Source of the DNA: Plecoglossus altivelis | Taxonomy: Eukaryota > Chordata > Actinopteri > Osmeriformes > Plecoglossidae | Direction of reading: 5' to 3' | Assembly (NCBI GenBank): GCA_036571765.1 | Contig: BROE01000003.1 | Coordinates: forward strand, 6,262,570 to 6,326,569 | DNA: 64,000 nt | Shown: positions 14,855 to 28,900 of the stretch, one piece after another | Position numbering within the stretch: the stretch's first letter is position 1 | How the letters are laid out: the number at the start of each line of letters is the position of its first letter | Program-made: the position numbers and the translations under genes | Notes under the pieces: generated by a model | What the model saw: the letters and a program-made list of their open reading frames with translations, nothing else | Database searches by the model: none | What the model was told of the DNA's origin: nothing

Positions 14855-17800
14855 GTAAGATTATTGTTGTATTGTTTACCGCATTCAATGTGAGCCGTTT
14901 TGAGTTAATGCATTTTCAGCTGCTGTTCGTTATGCAGTTTAAATCGAGCACCACACACACACAGGTATTTGCATAAAACAGATTTTTTAGTCCCTGCATC
15001 TCTAGGAACGGGTGCACGGATTTAACCATGAACATACAAAATTAGAGCATTCATCACTGTGTGACATCAGAAAGACAATATTTTGCATCATATTGCATAT
15101 GGTGCAATTCATGCTTTTCCAAAGGACTGAATTCATGCGAACTCGCGTGGAATAAACTGAGTTCATGTGAAATATGTTTACAACATTTGTTATAATGCAT
15201 TCGATTTGCTGTTTAAACGAATATGCGGAGAAACGTGGTCAAGAAGTGGGGTGTGTGGGATCGCGGTGCCCCCCTAGTTTCCAGATGTATGGACTCAGCT
15301 GTCGCCTGTCACTTTGGTGACAACTGGTCGGCGCACTGTGCCCACTGTGGATCCGCCGTGCTGTCTCAACTCGGTCAACCGGTCCCGTGGGCGCAAGGGA
15401 ATGTGTAAAGCATGTTCTTATACAAATGTAGCCATTTGTAGCATTTGTAACCTTCGCTGTGTTGCCGTTGATGGGAAATGTCAGAGCAAGACTGCCCTAA
15501 TGGAACCTGAAAGTAGGCTACTAGCTCAATGTGAAGAAACAGCTTAAATCTGAATCAGCTCTCTCACTCATAAAAGTTCCCCACAGCAAGTAGAATTGGG
15601 AATGCAGGCGCACGCTTTAGATTCAGAAATTGTCCTAGTAGGCTGTCTCGGTTGGCACAAATATCAAAAGCACAAGGGAGCAGTCCATGTTATATTTAAC
15701 AAGGTTCTTTCACATAATGCTCCCAGTAGGGGACAGTAAACATCAACGTAAGCCATTAAGCTTGTATGCTCCCTGGAGGCTTGTTCTGTGGCGTGGCCCC
15801 GGCTCAGTCAGAGAGCAAGAGGACAGACTCAGCCTGGCTCGAAATTTGTGACTGTGGCCACAGCTGGGGGGCTGAGTGAAGAAAAGCTCAGAGAACCCCC
15901 TCCTCCCCACCACGACCCCTCAAAGTCCCCCCCCTGACCAAGCCTGATGGCTGGGGAGGTGAGAAAAGAACAGTCGGCTCTCACACCTTGGTCGGAACCC
16001 TCTCAAGCTTGAAGGGACTTTGCAGAGTATGTGTTGGCTTGCTTTGGACATACGGCCAGCATGAAGTCGAGCTCAGTTAATGTGGTCAGCCACAACATTT
16101 CAGCAGACTGAGACAATTCACCTTTTCAGAAATTTGAGTCATTAACAGAATTGGTGTCTGGGGCGCACGTCTAACTGGTCAACGGAGAAAGTGTGTGAAA
16201 GCATTCTGGCGCTGTGTTTTGGAAAAAAAATAGGAGAGGGAAACTCAGATCAGAAATCTAGGTGGTGGTGTCACCTAGTGGCCGGAAAATAGACTCACTC
16301 CCCTCTGTAGGGTGTTTACCAATTATAACAGCTGACACTTCCCCAGGAAAGTTTTTTTGAACTCAGGCAAGATCCTAACCCATAAACCTGTTGTAATGCT
16401 AATGACAGCTGAGGACAACATTACTTCAGTTAGACAATCAAGATGACCTCGAGGGGAAAGCTGAGGGTTAGTACTATCTGAGTTGTGTGTTTTCTGAAAC
16501 ACACTAACTGTGATCATTTGGCTGTTTTGGTGACCTTAAATGGCATGTTTAGGAAATGAAGAGTGTTTCAGTCGATGTCTTGCTCTGGCGTAAATGTTTT
16601 ATCATTTATGTGATTTATAATGTACAAGAATTTGGGGACAAGCATCCCATAGATTATTAAAGATGGACTCCAGATGTCAAGTCATGTCAAGATTTCTCAC
16701 TTCCAAGGACTCTCTCAGAATCCATGATTTCAAGGACAGAAGAACCAAAGAGCATTTATATTTCTTTCTCTTTAACATGAAGTTGATCTCAAAAGGAAAG
16801 CTCCAGCTCATTTTAAAGCCTCTTGGACATCGTCCTGGAAATATTTCTTATTCTCACTGGCCAACGAAGCGCTCAGTAGTGCCAGTTTAATCATGTAAAG
16901 GAGATGGTTGTAAATTCTGCATGTTGTAAGACATTGTTGAATCATCCAGGGTTCGAAAAGGGCTCTAGATATGTCTGCTTATTCTCATGGAAGGCATCTT
17001 ACAATATGTCTTTCTGTCAGATAGTCCGACTGCCTCCATGACATAAGAAATCTTGAGTCAGCGCATTAGTGGGTCTGTGCAGTGAGAGGATGAGAGCAGA
17101 GACCGTATCACAGACAGGAATCCAATCATGAACAGTGGAACATGTTGGTGTGTGCGTGTACATGCGTGTGTGTGTTTGCTCATGTGTGAGTGCAAGCATA
17201 GATACCAGTGCATGTCTATGTCTGAAACACACATGTGCACGCAGTGTAGACACCAGTTCAAGTGTGAATGAGTAGAATATAAGTCTTTTTGGGTGCCAGA
17301 GTGTATACATTTACCTGTTGATTTAAAACCCCAAACCAATGAAATGTACACAGAGACCTATTTGTGCATGGCAGGATGAATCACCTTCGTGTGCCTGTAA
17401 ATCGCTCATGAGCCAAACACCCTGGCAGGCTTTTTATCCCAGACTGGCCAGCCAGACAGGCCGGTTTGTTCTAGGGAGCAGTCTGTCTGAAGAAGCCAGT
17501 CTTTCATGGCCTGAGTGCAGAGAGAGAAGGATAGGAGTGTGCTGCCATAGACAAACTGCATAGCAGATCCCCATCAGCTATAAACTGTTAGTGGCAGCTT
17601 GGCAGGGAGCTGTACGCAGTGCGGCTTGTTTTAACGCCGGTGGTCCCCACGCACACAGACACTCGGGCCGTGTGGTGAATGGTTGTACTTGGTCGGTCAT
17701 TTTTAGATCTCTGTTTCTGTGTGGCCATTCAGAGAGGGAGGAAGTGGACCAAGCAGTAATTGTCTTCATGTTTGCCACGCAAAACGATTTGTCTTCTCAG

Positions 17801-19765
17801 CCATCAACATGCTGATGCATACAATCGAGAGACATGCCGGTGGCCCCTATTGAGTCCACATGCAAAGCATTATTCTAAAGGGATTAAAGCGAGTTTGTGA
17901 TTTAGCGCTTCCAGACGTAGCTCTGTTTATTAGGAATTACAGGACGATGTCTGCTTGGGAAAAACAGTCTTGGCTCACACTCTGGATTTAATGCCCTTCC
18001 AGATCTCTGCCTACCACACTGCGTAATTGTGGGAGAAACCATCAGACCACCAAGATGATGAAAGTCATTCACACGCATAGATGCTTCATTATGTCCTCCA
18101 TGTGTTTATACCATGATGTTTAGTCGCTAGGAAATAAATCATCTATAATATCCATACGAAAGGCAATAGAAAAAATTATCTATGGTCTTTCTTCTAGCTG
18201 AGCAAGCAGCCCACCTCTGAATATGTGACCCATTGCCCTAATGATTGGAAAGGTGGTACAACCAAACAAGACACAGACAAACCTGGGTCTGGTTTGACCC
18301 CATTCTCCTCATTATTTTCTCCTCCCTTTATTTTCTTGTCCCTTTTCTCCTCCTCTGCTTTTCTCCTCCTCCTCACCTCTTCTCCTCCTCCTCTCCCTCT
18401 ACAGGGATCCTAGTAATCACAACGTCACGGGAAGAGAAGCAAAGAAAACACTTTACTCCGAGATAGTCATTAAAAGAGTGCAGCTCATTTCCCCAGTCCT
18501 CTACAGGGGATTCTTCTAGAGCTTTCCGGACCCCTGGTTGGAAGTATGCAAAACACTTGTCCCTCCTCCTCTTCCTGTGGGGCTCATTCCTGCGGCCTCT
18601 GTTGTCGCAGAGATCGAGTCAGACAGAATTAATGATATGGAAAAGGTCAAAGGGATTTTAAAAATGGACTCTGCTGAGTAAATGTTTCAAACAGAAAACA
18701 AAGGTTTATCCTGGGTTTTTCCTGAAAGGTTACTCACCGAGGACTGTTTGGCTGGTGCCCGAAAAGATTTTCTCAAATCAGGGTGGTGGTCGAACAATGC
18801 GTCCTCTACCCTGTGTATTATGGATTTATGTGTAACAACTATATGAGAGAAAACACATTTATTTGTATGGCATTCAACTTAGATAGTGCACAGTGGATGA
18901 CAACATTTAGACAAACAGGATAGCACATAGACAGGCTTCAATTTAACTATTTTTTCTACATAATGGGACCACAATGATTGCAGTTCATATGAAATGAGTC
19001 ACTGAATAAAGCATCTCCTCTACTAATGAGGTGAATAGGCCTTTATAACCCTTTCTAGCAGGAATGAAAAAAATGCTTTGTCCTGGCTCTGCCCTGTCTT
19101 AATGGTTATCATCTGGTGAAAAGATACTTCTCTGACATGATCTTCTAACACAGCATATATGAAGAGAAAAGCCACACAATACGCTTGCACAGACACTCCC
19201 TTTGGAGCCAACTGTGGCGATGCTCCCATAGTGCAACACTTGACCTCTCACCCCACCACACTCCACAACAAGCACTCATACGAGATCCGGGCTCGTTTTT
19301 CTGCTGCTAAGTGGGCTCCAAATGCGCATACAGGCTAGCTAATGACTAGAGAACTGTTTCTACTTACTGTAGACCCTGCAGGAGAGCTGGAGGACAAGCA
19401 GAAGATAAGGTAGAGGGGCCTCTATCGATGTCCTGTGAGAGAGCATGGTTCCCTATCCTGTGGCGTTGGAAAGGCTCTCTCTCCCTCTCTAGGTTTCCAG
19501 CTTTCTTCTTCTTACTGTGTTTTTCTGTCCCTACCTCCGTTTTTCTCTCTCTGTCTCTCTACCCAGATTAGTAAATAAGATTTCACCCATAGTGAGTTGC
19601 AGTCAATCCAGCATAAGCAGTCACACCACCTCTAAAGGGACTGCCTGGTTTCAAACAGGGGTTTGTCTTCTCCCTGGTGAGCTGCTGACATGAAGTAATG
19701 TCTAGCTACCATGTCGTCTGTTGATACTGTGCCATGGGCATTGTAATGTCTCCAGTAAGGGATAG

Positions 19766-19791
19766 ATTCCTTTCCAGCGCTGGAAAGGAAT
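19766..19791. repeat. Perfect 26-bp palindrome
   Basis: ATTCCTTTCCAGC is followed directly by its exact reverse complement with no spacer. Confidence 0.97.
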
Positions 19792-22700
19792 ACTTATCCA
19801 ACCAGCTATTTCTGTAGTTTACGTCGACTCGTTTAATGACTTTAAAGCACTTCCAGATAACTAGAATCCCATGTGCTTTATGAAGGTGTTTTTGATGAGA
19901 CATTACATCAAGATTAGACATGTTCCTAAGAAAGCAGATGTGATTGACATGGCTCTCCTGAAGTGATGATGCCTGTCCTTGTGTAAAGGATGCTGCTCAT
20001 CAGCTGGGGGAGGAAGCCACAATGACATAAGGATGGATGGTGAGCGGGCTGTTAGTTAGCTAACCTACAGGTGGGTAAATATTGACGAAGAGGGTAACCG
20101 AGGACATACCTTGCAGAGCAAACCCCTGGGCCCACAATAGACCCTGCAAGATGACAAGGACTGATTTGTTGGCTCATGACGACCTCCCCCAGTAATCCTA
20201 GAGAGAGGAGAGTTCAAAGAGGCAAGCTTTTGTTTGGTATGCGTACACTGTCTTCCTGTTAGTGGCTGCGCTTTGAAATAAAACAGTGGAGCAACAAACC
20301 AGATGTGTGCCTGTATGATAGCAGCAGACGATTCAACGATTAGTGAACGATTTATAAAAACGGTCATAATGTCACATCATTAGAATGACCAGACTTGTAT
20401 TTTATTTATTTTTCATCTGTGGCGTGGGCTGACAAAGATGCATAACCACCATCCGCTCATAAAAGCAAAATAGAAATCATTTTGGTAGAGTGAGCTCAGT
20501 ATTTGAAGCTCCAACAATAACACAGACCTGCTGACAGAAGGGGACATGGTCAGGACTCAACCCAGGCCTGGTTTCTAAGAATAAGCCTGGGCAGAGGGGG
20601 GAATGGCATCCCTAATCTTCGGGTGATAAGACAGGCCTGAACTGGTGTCCTGTTTTTCATTCCTCAAATACACCACATGGATAAAGCTGCTGGGGAGGCA
20701 GCTCCTGGAGGCCACTAATGGGCCCGGCCTGGCCTACGTCTGATTCGCTGACATCTCAGGGGACCTTTGCCAGGCTCCAAACCCTTTCCAGACACTCTGG
20801 ATTGGGTTAACATTCACGAGTTTGAGTATTTGGTCACTGAGGTGTGGACAAGTCTCAAGGTCTCAAGCCCTTTCGATGTCTCTCTATCGCTCCTAACGTC
20901 TACAGTACATTTTATTTATTTTATTTTAGCCAAAGCTATCTATCATTATAAAACTTTTATAAAGCCAAGCCAGTGGACATCTTCCTTCACTGAGATGGCC
21001 CTGGTCCTTTCACCCTGTCTACAATAGGACTCCCAGTTCTACTGTGGTCTCCCTGGGCGACAGTGTCCAGGGCAACGGGGTAGCTGACCCCAGCCAGCCC
21101 ATGGCCACGGTCAAACAGCAGGTCTGCTCAGCCAACCAGCGCTAAACCATCTAGCTGAACGCCTCAGCCAAGCCCTACCCTGAACACCATCTAATAAAGA
21201 GGTCTGGATGGGCGACGTCACTGTCCCATGACCCCTGACCCTTGTAGCCCTCATCTAGGTACCTGTGACCGCTAGCCACGTGATGGGGTGAAAGGGTCAA
21301 CATCAGAGCCCTCGGGAACCTATGGAGGGAAGGGGGCAATTTAGCCTCTTTTCTCTTTTTTCAGCTTTTTTATTTTTTACTAGCACCTTAATGACTTAAA
21401 TTGTGTCCAATTAAGCTGGGTTAGAGAGAAGCATCCCTACTTTCAGCAGTCAGAGTTTCCTCTGTGCAACGGCACTGGAGCATGTGTTTAATTAGCCAGT
21501 TATAAAAGAGTGTGACGGAGTGTTTCTTCTGGAATGTTAATGATTAGTGGGATCTTGACTGAGCAGCGCTTAACTTTTTCGAAGTATTGTTGAATGCAGT
21601 GGTCTCCTTTTGAAGCCTCGCAGGTTTGGAAAACGTTTCCATGTGTGGGAGCAGGGATGTGTTTTTTTACAATGCTTCTTCTTACGACAACCTTACAGCT
21701 CCAAGCACTCACACCCATGTTGGTTCGAGCAGGAGGTCCGCTCACAGGCTCAAGTTTAGCTTGGGGCTAAAACCGAACAGGAAATGGTTCTCTTGACATG
21801 CTCGGATATAGTGTTTAACTCTGAGGCCAGCTTGAGAGGAAAACCCAGATGTGTGAAAGTTTCTTTTCAAACGTTCGCAGCATGCGTTTCAAACGTTATG
21901 AAACTGAGGTGACCTTCAAGTCTGGAAAGAGGTCAAAGGTTATTCAACGGGCGCTAGATTCACCTTGTGAACCCAGAAAGAGTGTTGTTTCAACGTGAAG
22001 AGGAAAAGGAGCACAAGTTCATACCTGAAAAAAGTTTAACACCTTTTTACCTTTAGCGGGAGAAAAACTAGAAACCAAAGTGGAAATAAAGTTTCAGGAG
22101 AAAGGCACAGCGATGAAGAATCATAACCGGACGCCACCCCTTAAGCTAACATGTCTATTCATTACCTTCCGTGTATGTAATGCCAAGGGGACCACACATG
22201 ACAAGACTGGCCCTTTGCTGATGCAGTCCTTTTGTGAGTGAGAGTAAGTGTGGAGTTTAAGAGTGGCCCATTCAAGCCCAGGCCTATGCTGTGTGTAAAC
22301 CACCACATCCTTTGTTAAGTTATAGTGCCCTCAAATAAAAGGGCTTCCTCCCTTTAACAGCCCCGGGAACTGAGGCGCTTCACTTCCCATTGTTCCCAAT
22401 GAGGTCCAAGCTTAACAACTGGGTGAGAGGCTGTCAAATCGAGGGTGAAATACGATGACTTGTCTTATCCAGCATTCCAGCACTGTGGCTGGTGCAGTTC
22501 AACAGAAATGTTACTGCTATAAAGTGGAAAAACATGTAGTATACCGCCCCAAGACTTAGAGCACTTAGAGATAATATATGTAGATGTATTATGTAATGCA
22601 CAGGGCACATAATAAAAAAATAACAGAATAGAATACAATAAAATTAGACCAGCTGCATACTCATCGACATAATGTCTGACATACAGTATTCCTTCTACAG

Positions 22701-24599
22701 TGATCAACTACTAAACCAGAGATATATTTGTAATAATGCAACTTGATATTCTTATGAAGCATAATCCAATTATAAAGCGTTTGGAATTTGATTTTAGAAA
22801 TTGCAGTGATGCAAGACTGGTGGGATTATTTTGTTGTACTTTGATCTTATCGATATATAATGCATTCAAGGTTTGTAATCAAATAAGTATGCAAAACCGA
22901 AGACCAAATATCCTTTGATCTTTTCCTTTCCTTTGCTTGATGCTGAAATTGGTTTAGACAAGGTCAAGTGTGTTTCAATGTATTTTTCTACAAATCATTG
23001 AGACAAGACATTACTATAGATGCAGTTACAAACGGTTTGCTCGCATCTACCCAGTGTATAAGTGTGAAAACGGGAAGAGAGGTTATCTGAGGGTTATGGA
23101 GCTAACCAGTTCACAGTCTGACCTGGGTTTGTCACTGCCGATCTAGCTAAGTCAATATCAATGCACTGACTGCTCCACCAGTTGACCTTTTTCTTCCCTC
23201 TTCCAAGGCGTAAAATGATTGTTATTACAGTAGAGTGATAGGCTTTTACTGGTCTTTATGACTCAGGCTTTTGTTGGGCTTGTGTCCTGCTAATACCCAA
23301 TGGCAAGTCATTTAAGCCTTGAGACTGGCCTACTTTTATGATAAGGTAACTCACACACCAGTGGGTACCATTCCCAACAATGGTTGTGAAGGACAGTAAA
23401 CAGTTAGATGGTTTGGGTAATGTGGATTGACCTTCTCCATGCCCCTCCTCAACTCCTACGCTGCAGCAATCAACTTACATTCACCACAGCTGAGACGATC
23501 TCAGTCAAACAATGTCCAAAGGAAGATTATCCCTGAGGGGTGAAGAGGTATGCTGACAAACCGCACAAAACCTGAGTTCTTTCCATTCTGCTTTTATCAT
23601 GGGCTGGTTGGAGTTTTACGGCTCCGTTCTCAAGGGCGAGGCCAGTTTTGACCCAAAGAAGAATGCGTCTTTACCGTGGGGCGTTGGTGTTAGCGAAGAC
23701 AGTGTCCTGTCATTGTTGGGGCATGCTGGAGGTGGCGTTTTTTTTTACTGCGCTGAGAAGGTGCAGACCAGGTGTGGGGTGGTGGTTAGGTCGTTGTGGC
23801 TATGACAGGGGAACAGACCGTAAAGCGCCAAGAGGACAGATTTATGAGTCATGTGGTGCTCCTAAAGGTCAAAGGTCAGGGATGTTGGGCCGTGTCTGAC
23901 TTGATATTTCTCAAGTGTCCGAGTTGAACCTTGAACTGGGAAACTACATGTCACTCCAACAATAGAACTGTACAGTGTCAGGAGAACCAACAGAAGATGC
24001 ATGTGTCTCTATTTCTGTGAGCAGTCACGTTTTGTTTGAAAGTGTTGTAAATACTGGACCAAAAACTGTAAATATATATATGCAAAATGTGGGGTTTTTG
24101 ACCACCAGATGGGAGCTTCTCTTTTGATTACTTTGTGAGGAAGTCTTTTGAGTTTTTAAAACACAAGTTTTTTCTGGTCTTCTAAAATACACACATGCAT
24201 ATTGCCCTTTAGAACTTAGTCAACTTGTAAGTCAACTTTTGCCCAATAAATATATTTTAGGGTTAGGTTTGGGAAACATTAGATACAAGTTTACCATTAT
24301 ATAGCCTACTACTTATTGCTAAAATCTGTCAGTTTAAAAGTTTTACTTTCAGCATTCAGGTTACAAAATGCATTCAGGTGTTCCTTAATCTGCACACCTT
24401 CTTGTGTTCTTTTTCTGCATTTCCGTCATGTGTTTCTTGAATGCCTTGCAGGCAGGAGGCAGTTTGCCTTCCTCTCTAAGACTTGCTAATAGAGCGACAG
24501 CAGTCTTTTGGCCAAGCACAAAGGACTGTGTCCTGCCCTGACACCAGCTGTGAATGGAACTCCCTGTCTGCCTGGCCTTGGCTGCTGCAATGGCTTTGT

Positions 24600-24600
<1 letters not shown>

Positions 24601-24650
<50 letters not shown>
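24601..24650. repeat. (CA)25 microsatellite
   Basis: An uninterrupted CA dinucleotide repeat. Confidence 0.98.
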
Positions 24651-24652
<2 letters not shown>

Positions 24653-25755
24653 CCCACACCAGCATAACAGTGGTCAGTGGTCTGACTACTGAAGGGTATG
24701 GTTTTATAGGTTAAATGTTGAAGAAAGAAACATTACTTCCATAACAGGCCTCTCAGGGTGACAGACTTTGTTCTGAGATGGACATTATATGTCAGCTTCC
24801 TCTACTACAGAGGACGTCAAGGGTGCTAGTGGCCAGAGTTTGACCTGCAACCAAGTGTTTTTGTTTTCAGAGGCAACAGGAAAAGCCTCACCTTCTGACA
24901 TTCCTCAGGAGGTGAAGGAGACTGGGAGGTTAACCGGCCTGCTGGCTCCTCTCAAAGTCATCTTTAACAGCTTTGACAATCGCCAGCTACAAACTGATGA
25001 CTATTCTAAAAATGACTAATATTGTGTGTGGTTATTGCTGGCCAGCAAGGGTTTAGCTGGCATTGATCACAAGTGAATTTTGAAGAAGCTTATTTGTCTG
25101 TTTGTAACGCTATACTACCATGCTTTTATCTTCCCTTGAGACAATGCTGATAATTGGAGCTTCCACATGGATGTGGCTCACTTGTGTTGTGATTGCTGCT
25201 GGCATTCATATGAAAATAGGCCAGTGGATTAGAAAAGGAGCTGGATGTCTGAGTGTTGAAGAGCTTCTGACAGTATCAGGGACTGGGCCGATGAGGGTGA
25301 TGCTCTGGGCGGAAGTTATCTTCTGTTTAGGATGGCAGGTTAAACATGGTCCGTTATCAATTTGACATTTATCAGGAGTTGATATGTAGAGTGAGAATCA
25401 CTGATGTGCTTGTCAGGCAGAGTTCCTGAGGGCTCCTTCACTGGTGGTTCTTATTTGAAGTGTGTTTGAAGTGCGAGGGGAGGGTCACCAGGGGAAGACG
25501 CCCATTTTGAGTGGTTAGTCTTGGGGTTAGGGGTGGGCTCAGAGAGGGACAGAGGAGGGGCTGGGTGGGGGAAGAGTGGGATGGCCATCTGGTTGTGGGT
25601 GCTGCCCTCCTTCACACACCTTCAAACATTCCCTCGCACACACGCACGCGGACACACACCTCTGGCTTTTGCTGTCCTTGCTTTGATATGGGCCATTGCT
25701 GTGCTGACAGCCCAGGAAGACAAGACTGTGTACAGGGGAGTGTGAGGCTGCTGGC

Positions 25756-25953
25756 CTGGATATAGAGCTGCCGAAGACAGAGGGAGAGAACGAGAGAACG
25801 GCAGACAGAGAGGGAGAGGAGAAGTGAGAGAGGGAGAAAGGTTGGAGCCTTGAGACATGCAGCACAGACCACAGAGCATAGTGAGGACTGAAGGACAGGA
25901 GGACTGAGCTAGATCTTGAGAGTCTGGGACCAGGCGATTTGCTCGATACCGAG
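25756..25953 (+). promoter_or_regulatory. Candidate proximal untranslated exon of prickle1
   Basis: Purine-rich sequence ends at a near-consensus donor, TACCGAG/gtaaga, after 25953. A TATA-like GGATATAGAG lies at about 25758-25767. The exon start is arbitrary. It would splice to the acceptor before 30871. Confidence 0.35.
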
Positions 25954-28900
25954 GTAAGACCGCTAAGGGAACATGACTGAAGTGGATCTAATCAGATTTT
26001 CACTGGAATGTGCTTTGATGGGGAAGCAGACTTTGAGAGGCGGTGAAAACTAAGCTGAAATGTCTCCCAAATGACAGTGCTTCATAGTTGAGGTGGGGTT
26101 TCCAAATACATAACAAACAAGACATGATGTATTTGTAGACGTCATTGAGTTGCATTATCTCACATAATGCTCATATGACTTGGATTAGAGTTGCTATTTG
26201 TTTCATGTCATACTCAATTTAAGATCCAGAACTTGTTCAGATGTTTCAGGTCACTGCATCCCTGCTCTACAGTGTAATGGGAGGGTGAAGAAAATTGGGA
26301 TAACAGTTTTTTTCTTCAGGCAGTGTGAATCCAGCTCTGCAGTGGGATGTGACTGTGTGTGTGATGGATGGATGTGATGTGTGTGACAGCAGCATGTGTG
26401 AGTTACGTAGCTGGGCAGGAGGTGGTCTGTCTCAGAGGGTTGCTAAGGAGACTCCATCCACTACCATTCAAACCCCAATAAGACCCCACTGGAATGGAGA
26501 GAGGTCCCTGGAGGTCCCCCAATCCTGGGACCAGGGCCCCTCTTCGAGTGGCACCCACACACTCACAGCTGGGCCACCTCTCCTCTGATGTTCTCCTGTT
26601 TAAAGAGTAGTGTAAAAAAACCTGTGGGTCTGGTCATTTGGTCATTTCAGATTCAAAGATTGCAGAGAGACATAGCCTTGTATGGTATTTTCTGTCAATT
26701 ACTACTTGACTTTGGTTGTGAGTATTGCATGAGGGTTTAACACGTTTATTTTGAAAGGCTTTACTTAAATAAACACAAGGTTGTAAAGCTGAAGAAGGAT
26801 ACAGTTTTACTTTTGTTGGGAAACTTCATGAAAGGAGGCCGAAATTCAGAAGAATTTGTTACTGGCTTTCATGGCTTATTTCAACAAGGGCCTTGAGAAT
26901 TTTTAGCAGGTGACAAGTTGGCATGAAAAAAAATGTGTACGTTTATTGGATTTAAAATACCATCTGCTGTGTATTTTTGGAGAACATAAATATCTTGTTT
27001 GACTGAAAAACAGGTCTGAGTCCAACAAAACCTAACCAGAGACTTTGAAATGAGTATCGTGTTATCCCTCCTCCAGCAGAACCGACTCAGCATCCCAGCC
27101 AAGCCTCTGCCAAGCCAAACATGTTAGGCCTAGCCAGGCTGACAGAGAGCCATGTGTTTAGTTGTGTGCTTGTCTGTCATTCATGTCCTTCAGGAACATA
27201 GACATGAATTTGGACCCGAAATCGCTTATTTTCCTTTGCTTCTCAGAATGTGTTTATCTGAGGCTGTCTTACTGTCATGTTTTTAGCTGGCCATATCTGA
27301 CAATGAGCACTCTTGGATTTGAGCTCTTTGTTGAAATGTCAACATATAACCTCACTAAGATGCAAGGGATGTTGGTTTGCAGTTTGTGAAATGGTCTTTA
27401 CTTTCTGTGCACTGTGAAGGTTGTTCATTGTCTTTTAATAATCTAAAAATGAATTATATTTTATGTGTAGAATAATCCTTTTGCTGTGGCTGCCATCTCT
27501 CCAATATCAACCCAAACCCTCTCCATTGACGATAGAATTTCCATACAAGCCAGTGGTGACTCCTCTTTCTTGGTCTCAGCCCCCTCCTGACCCCCTCCCT
27601 GCCCCTCCTAGCTGGAGGCTAGAAGGGCCTCTGTGGGCAGATCAGTCAGATTTGCAGGCCAGAGCTCCCAAAGCCATGTTAACAAGCACCTTTACAATAG
27701 AGAGGGGTTGTTAAACATTCAGGACTGCAGGGGTCTGGCCTGTGTGGGAGGATGAGAGGGAGGAGGGGGCAGATGCTTTACAGACCACAAGCTCCTTGTT
27801 GAAGCAAACTTTTTACGTTCGGCCAAAACCGAGAAGCGGAAACATTAGTCAGTTAGTGACAGGGTGGTGAAATGGTTCAACGGCCGGACCGCTCATTGAA
27901 GAACTGGTACGGTCGGAGTTTGGAGGAAATGAACTGCCTCACATCTGAGGGGAAAATTAGCATACATTTGCATGATTAAAACTTGCCTGCTGCGGTTCAG
28001 TAGAAGGTATTACTGACATCAGAGCTGCTGCCAACTCAGGTATCCTGCCTGTCTATTCTTCATATAGCTCTGGCAGAGTTGTGTCTCCGGTCTGACATCC
28101 CACATTGAGTCAAGCCAAGTTTTTAGAGGCTGAAGGGTATGGTCTGACACGCAAAAACATATTTCCTAAAATTGCAGTAAGTGTGTCTGATAAAGTGTGA
28201 AGCAGTACTGTAAAGTTTCATTTGTTCTCTTTAGGTGAACTCTATACTATAGTTAGCTGCCTCCCAAGTGAAATCCACCCCATTCTTGAACAAGACCTCA
28301 TTTTTGTGTGGGTATTTTTGTCTCATTTGCAAGTCAATAGACATGAATAGAACAAGGAGAGTGTTATTCCTCTCGTCTGAAGACAGGTTATCTGAGTTTT
28401 GAGGGCTTTAAAACCACGTAGAGAATGTAGAGATAAGAGCCCTCACCTTCGAGGGAGAGAGACTGACAAAAAGGCTGGAGGAGGCAAACAGGCTCTTAAT
28501 GGAACAAGCCTCAATGTTGATTCCCTTGTCAAAGGGAGTCATTGTTGTGGGCATCGGAGGCCCTTCAACAGGAGGTGTCATCCCTAACCGCCTGACTTGA
28601 CACTTTGCAGCACAATGCCACCATAAAGCTCTGAATCGCTCAACTGTCCTCTTCTAACTGCATCATCCATCATACTTGTGTCTCGAGGGGGTTGGTGTGG
28701 GCAGCCTTGAGGAGGGCATGCCAGTTATTGGCATGAGTGAGATATGGTGGTGAGGGTGAGCGTGTGCAGCCCGTCCTTGGGACCAGGCGGTGGGTATGAA
28801 TAGCCGGTAGCTGCCTGCTGTGTGTGGAGCAGTTAATCATTCCTCAGGGGTCCAGGCATGCCACCGTGCTATCTCACAAAGAGCTGATGCTAAACAAGAA

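Larger units (their letters stand above)
14855..25755. other. Non-coding DNA (possible prickle1 5' intron)
   Basis: No gene is recognised. It contains the 26-bp palindrome at 19766-19791, a (CA)25 at 24601-24650 and a CTCF-like sequence at 24102-24115. A Cys-rich open frame at 15314-15547 has no family match. Confidence 0.5.

Noticed and set aside
15223..15547. Two overlapping frames with clustered cysteines
   Set aside because: Cys spacing fits no zinc-finger or EGF pattern I know, and one frame starts without support. Probably chance.
24385..24714. Frames with long HTHTHT or CVCVCV runs
   Set aside because: Translation of (CA)25.
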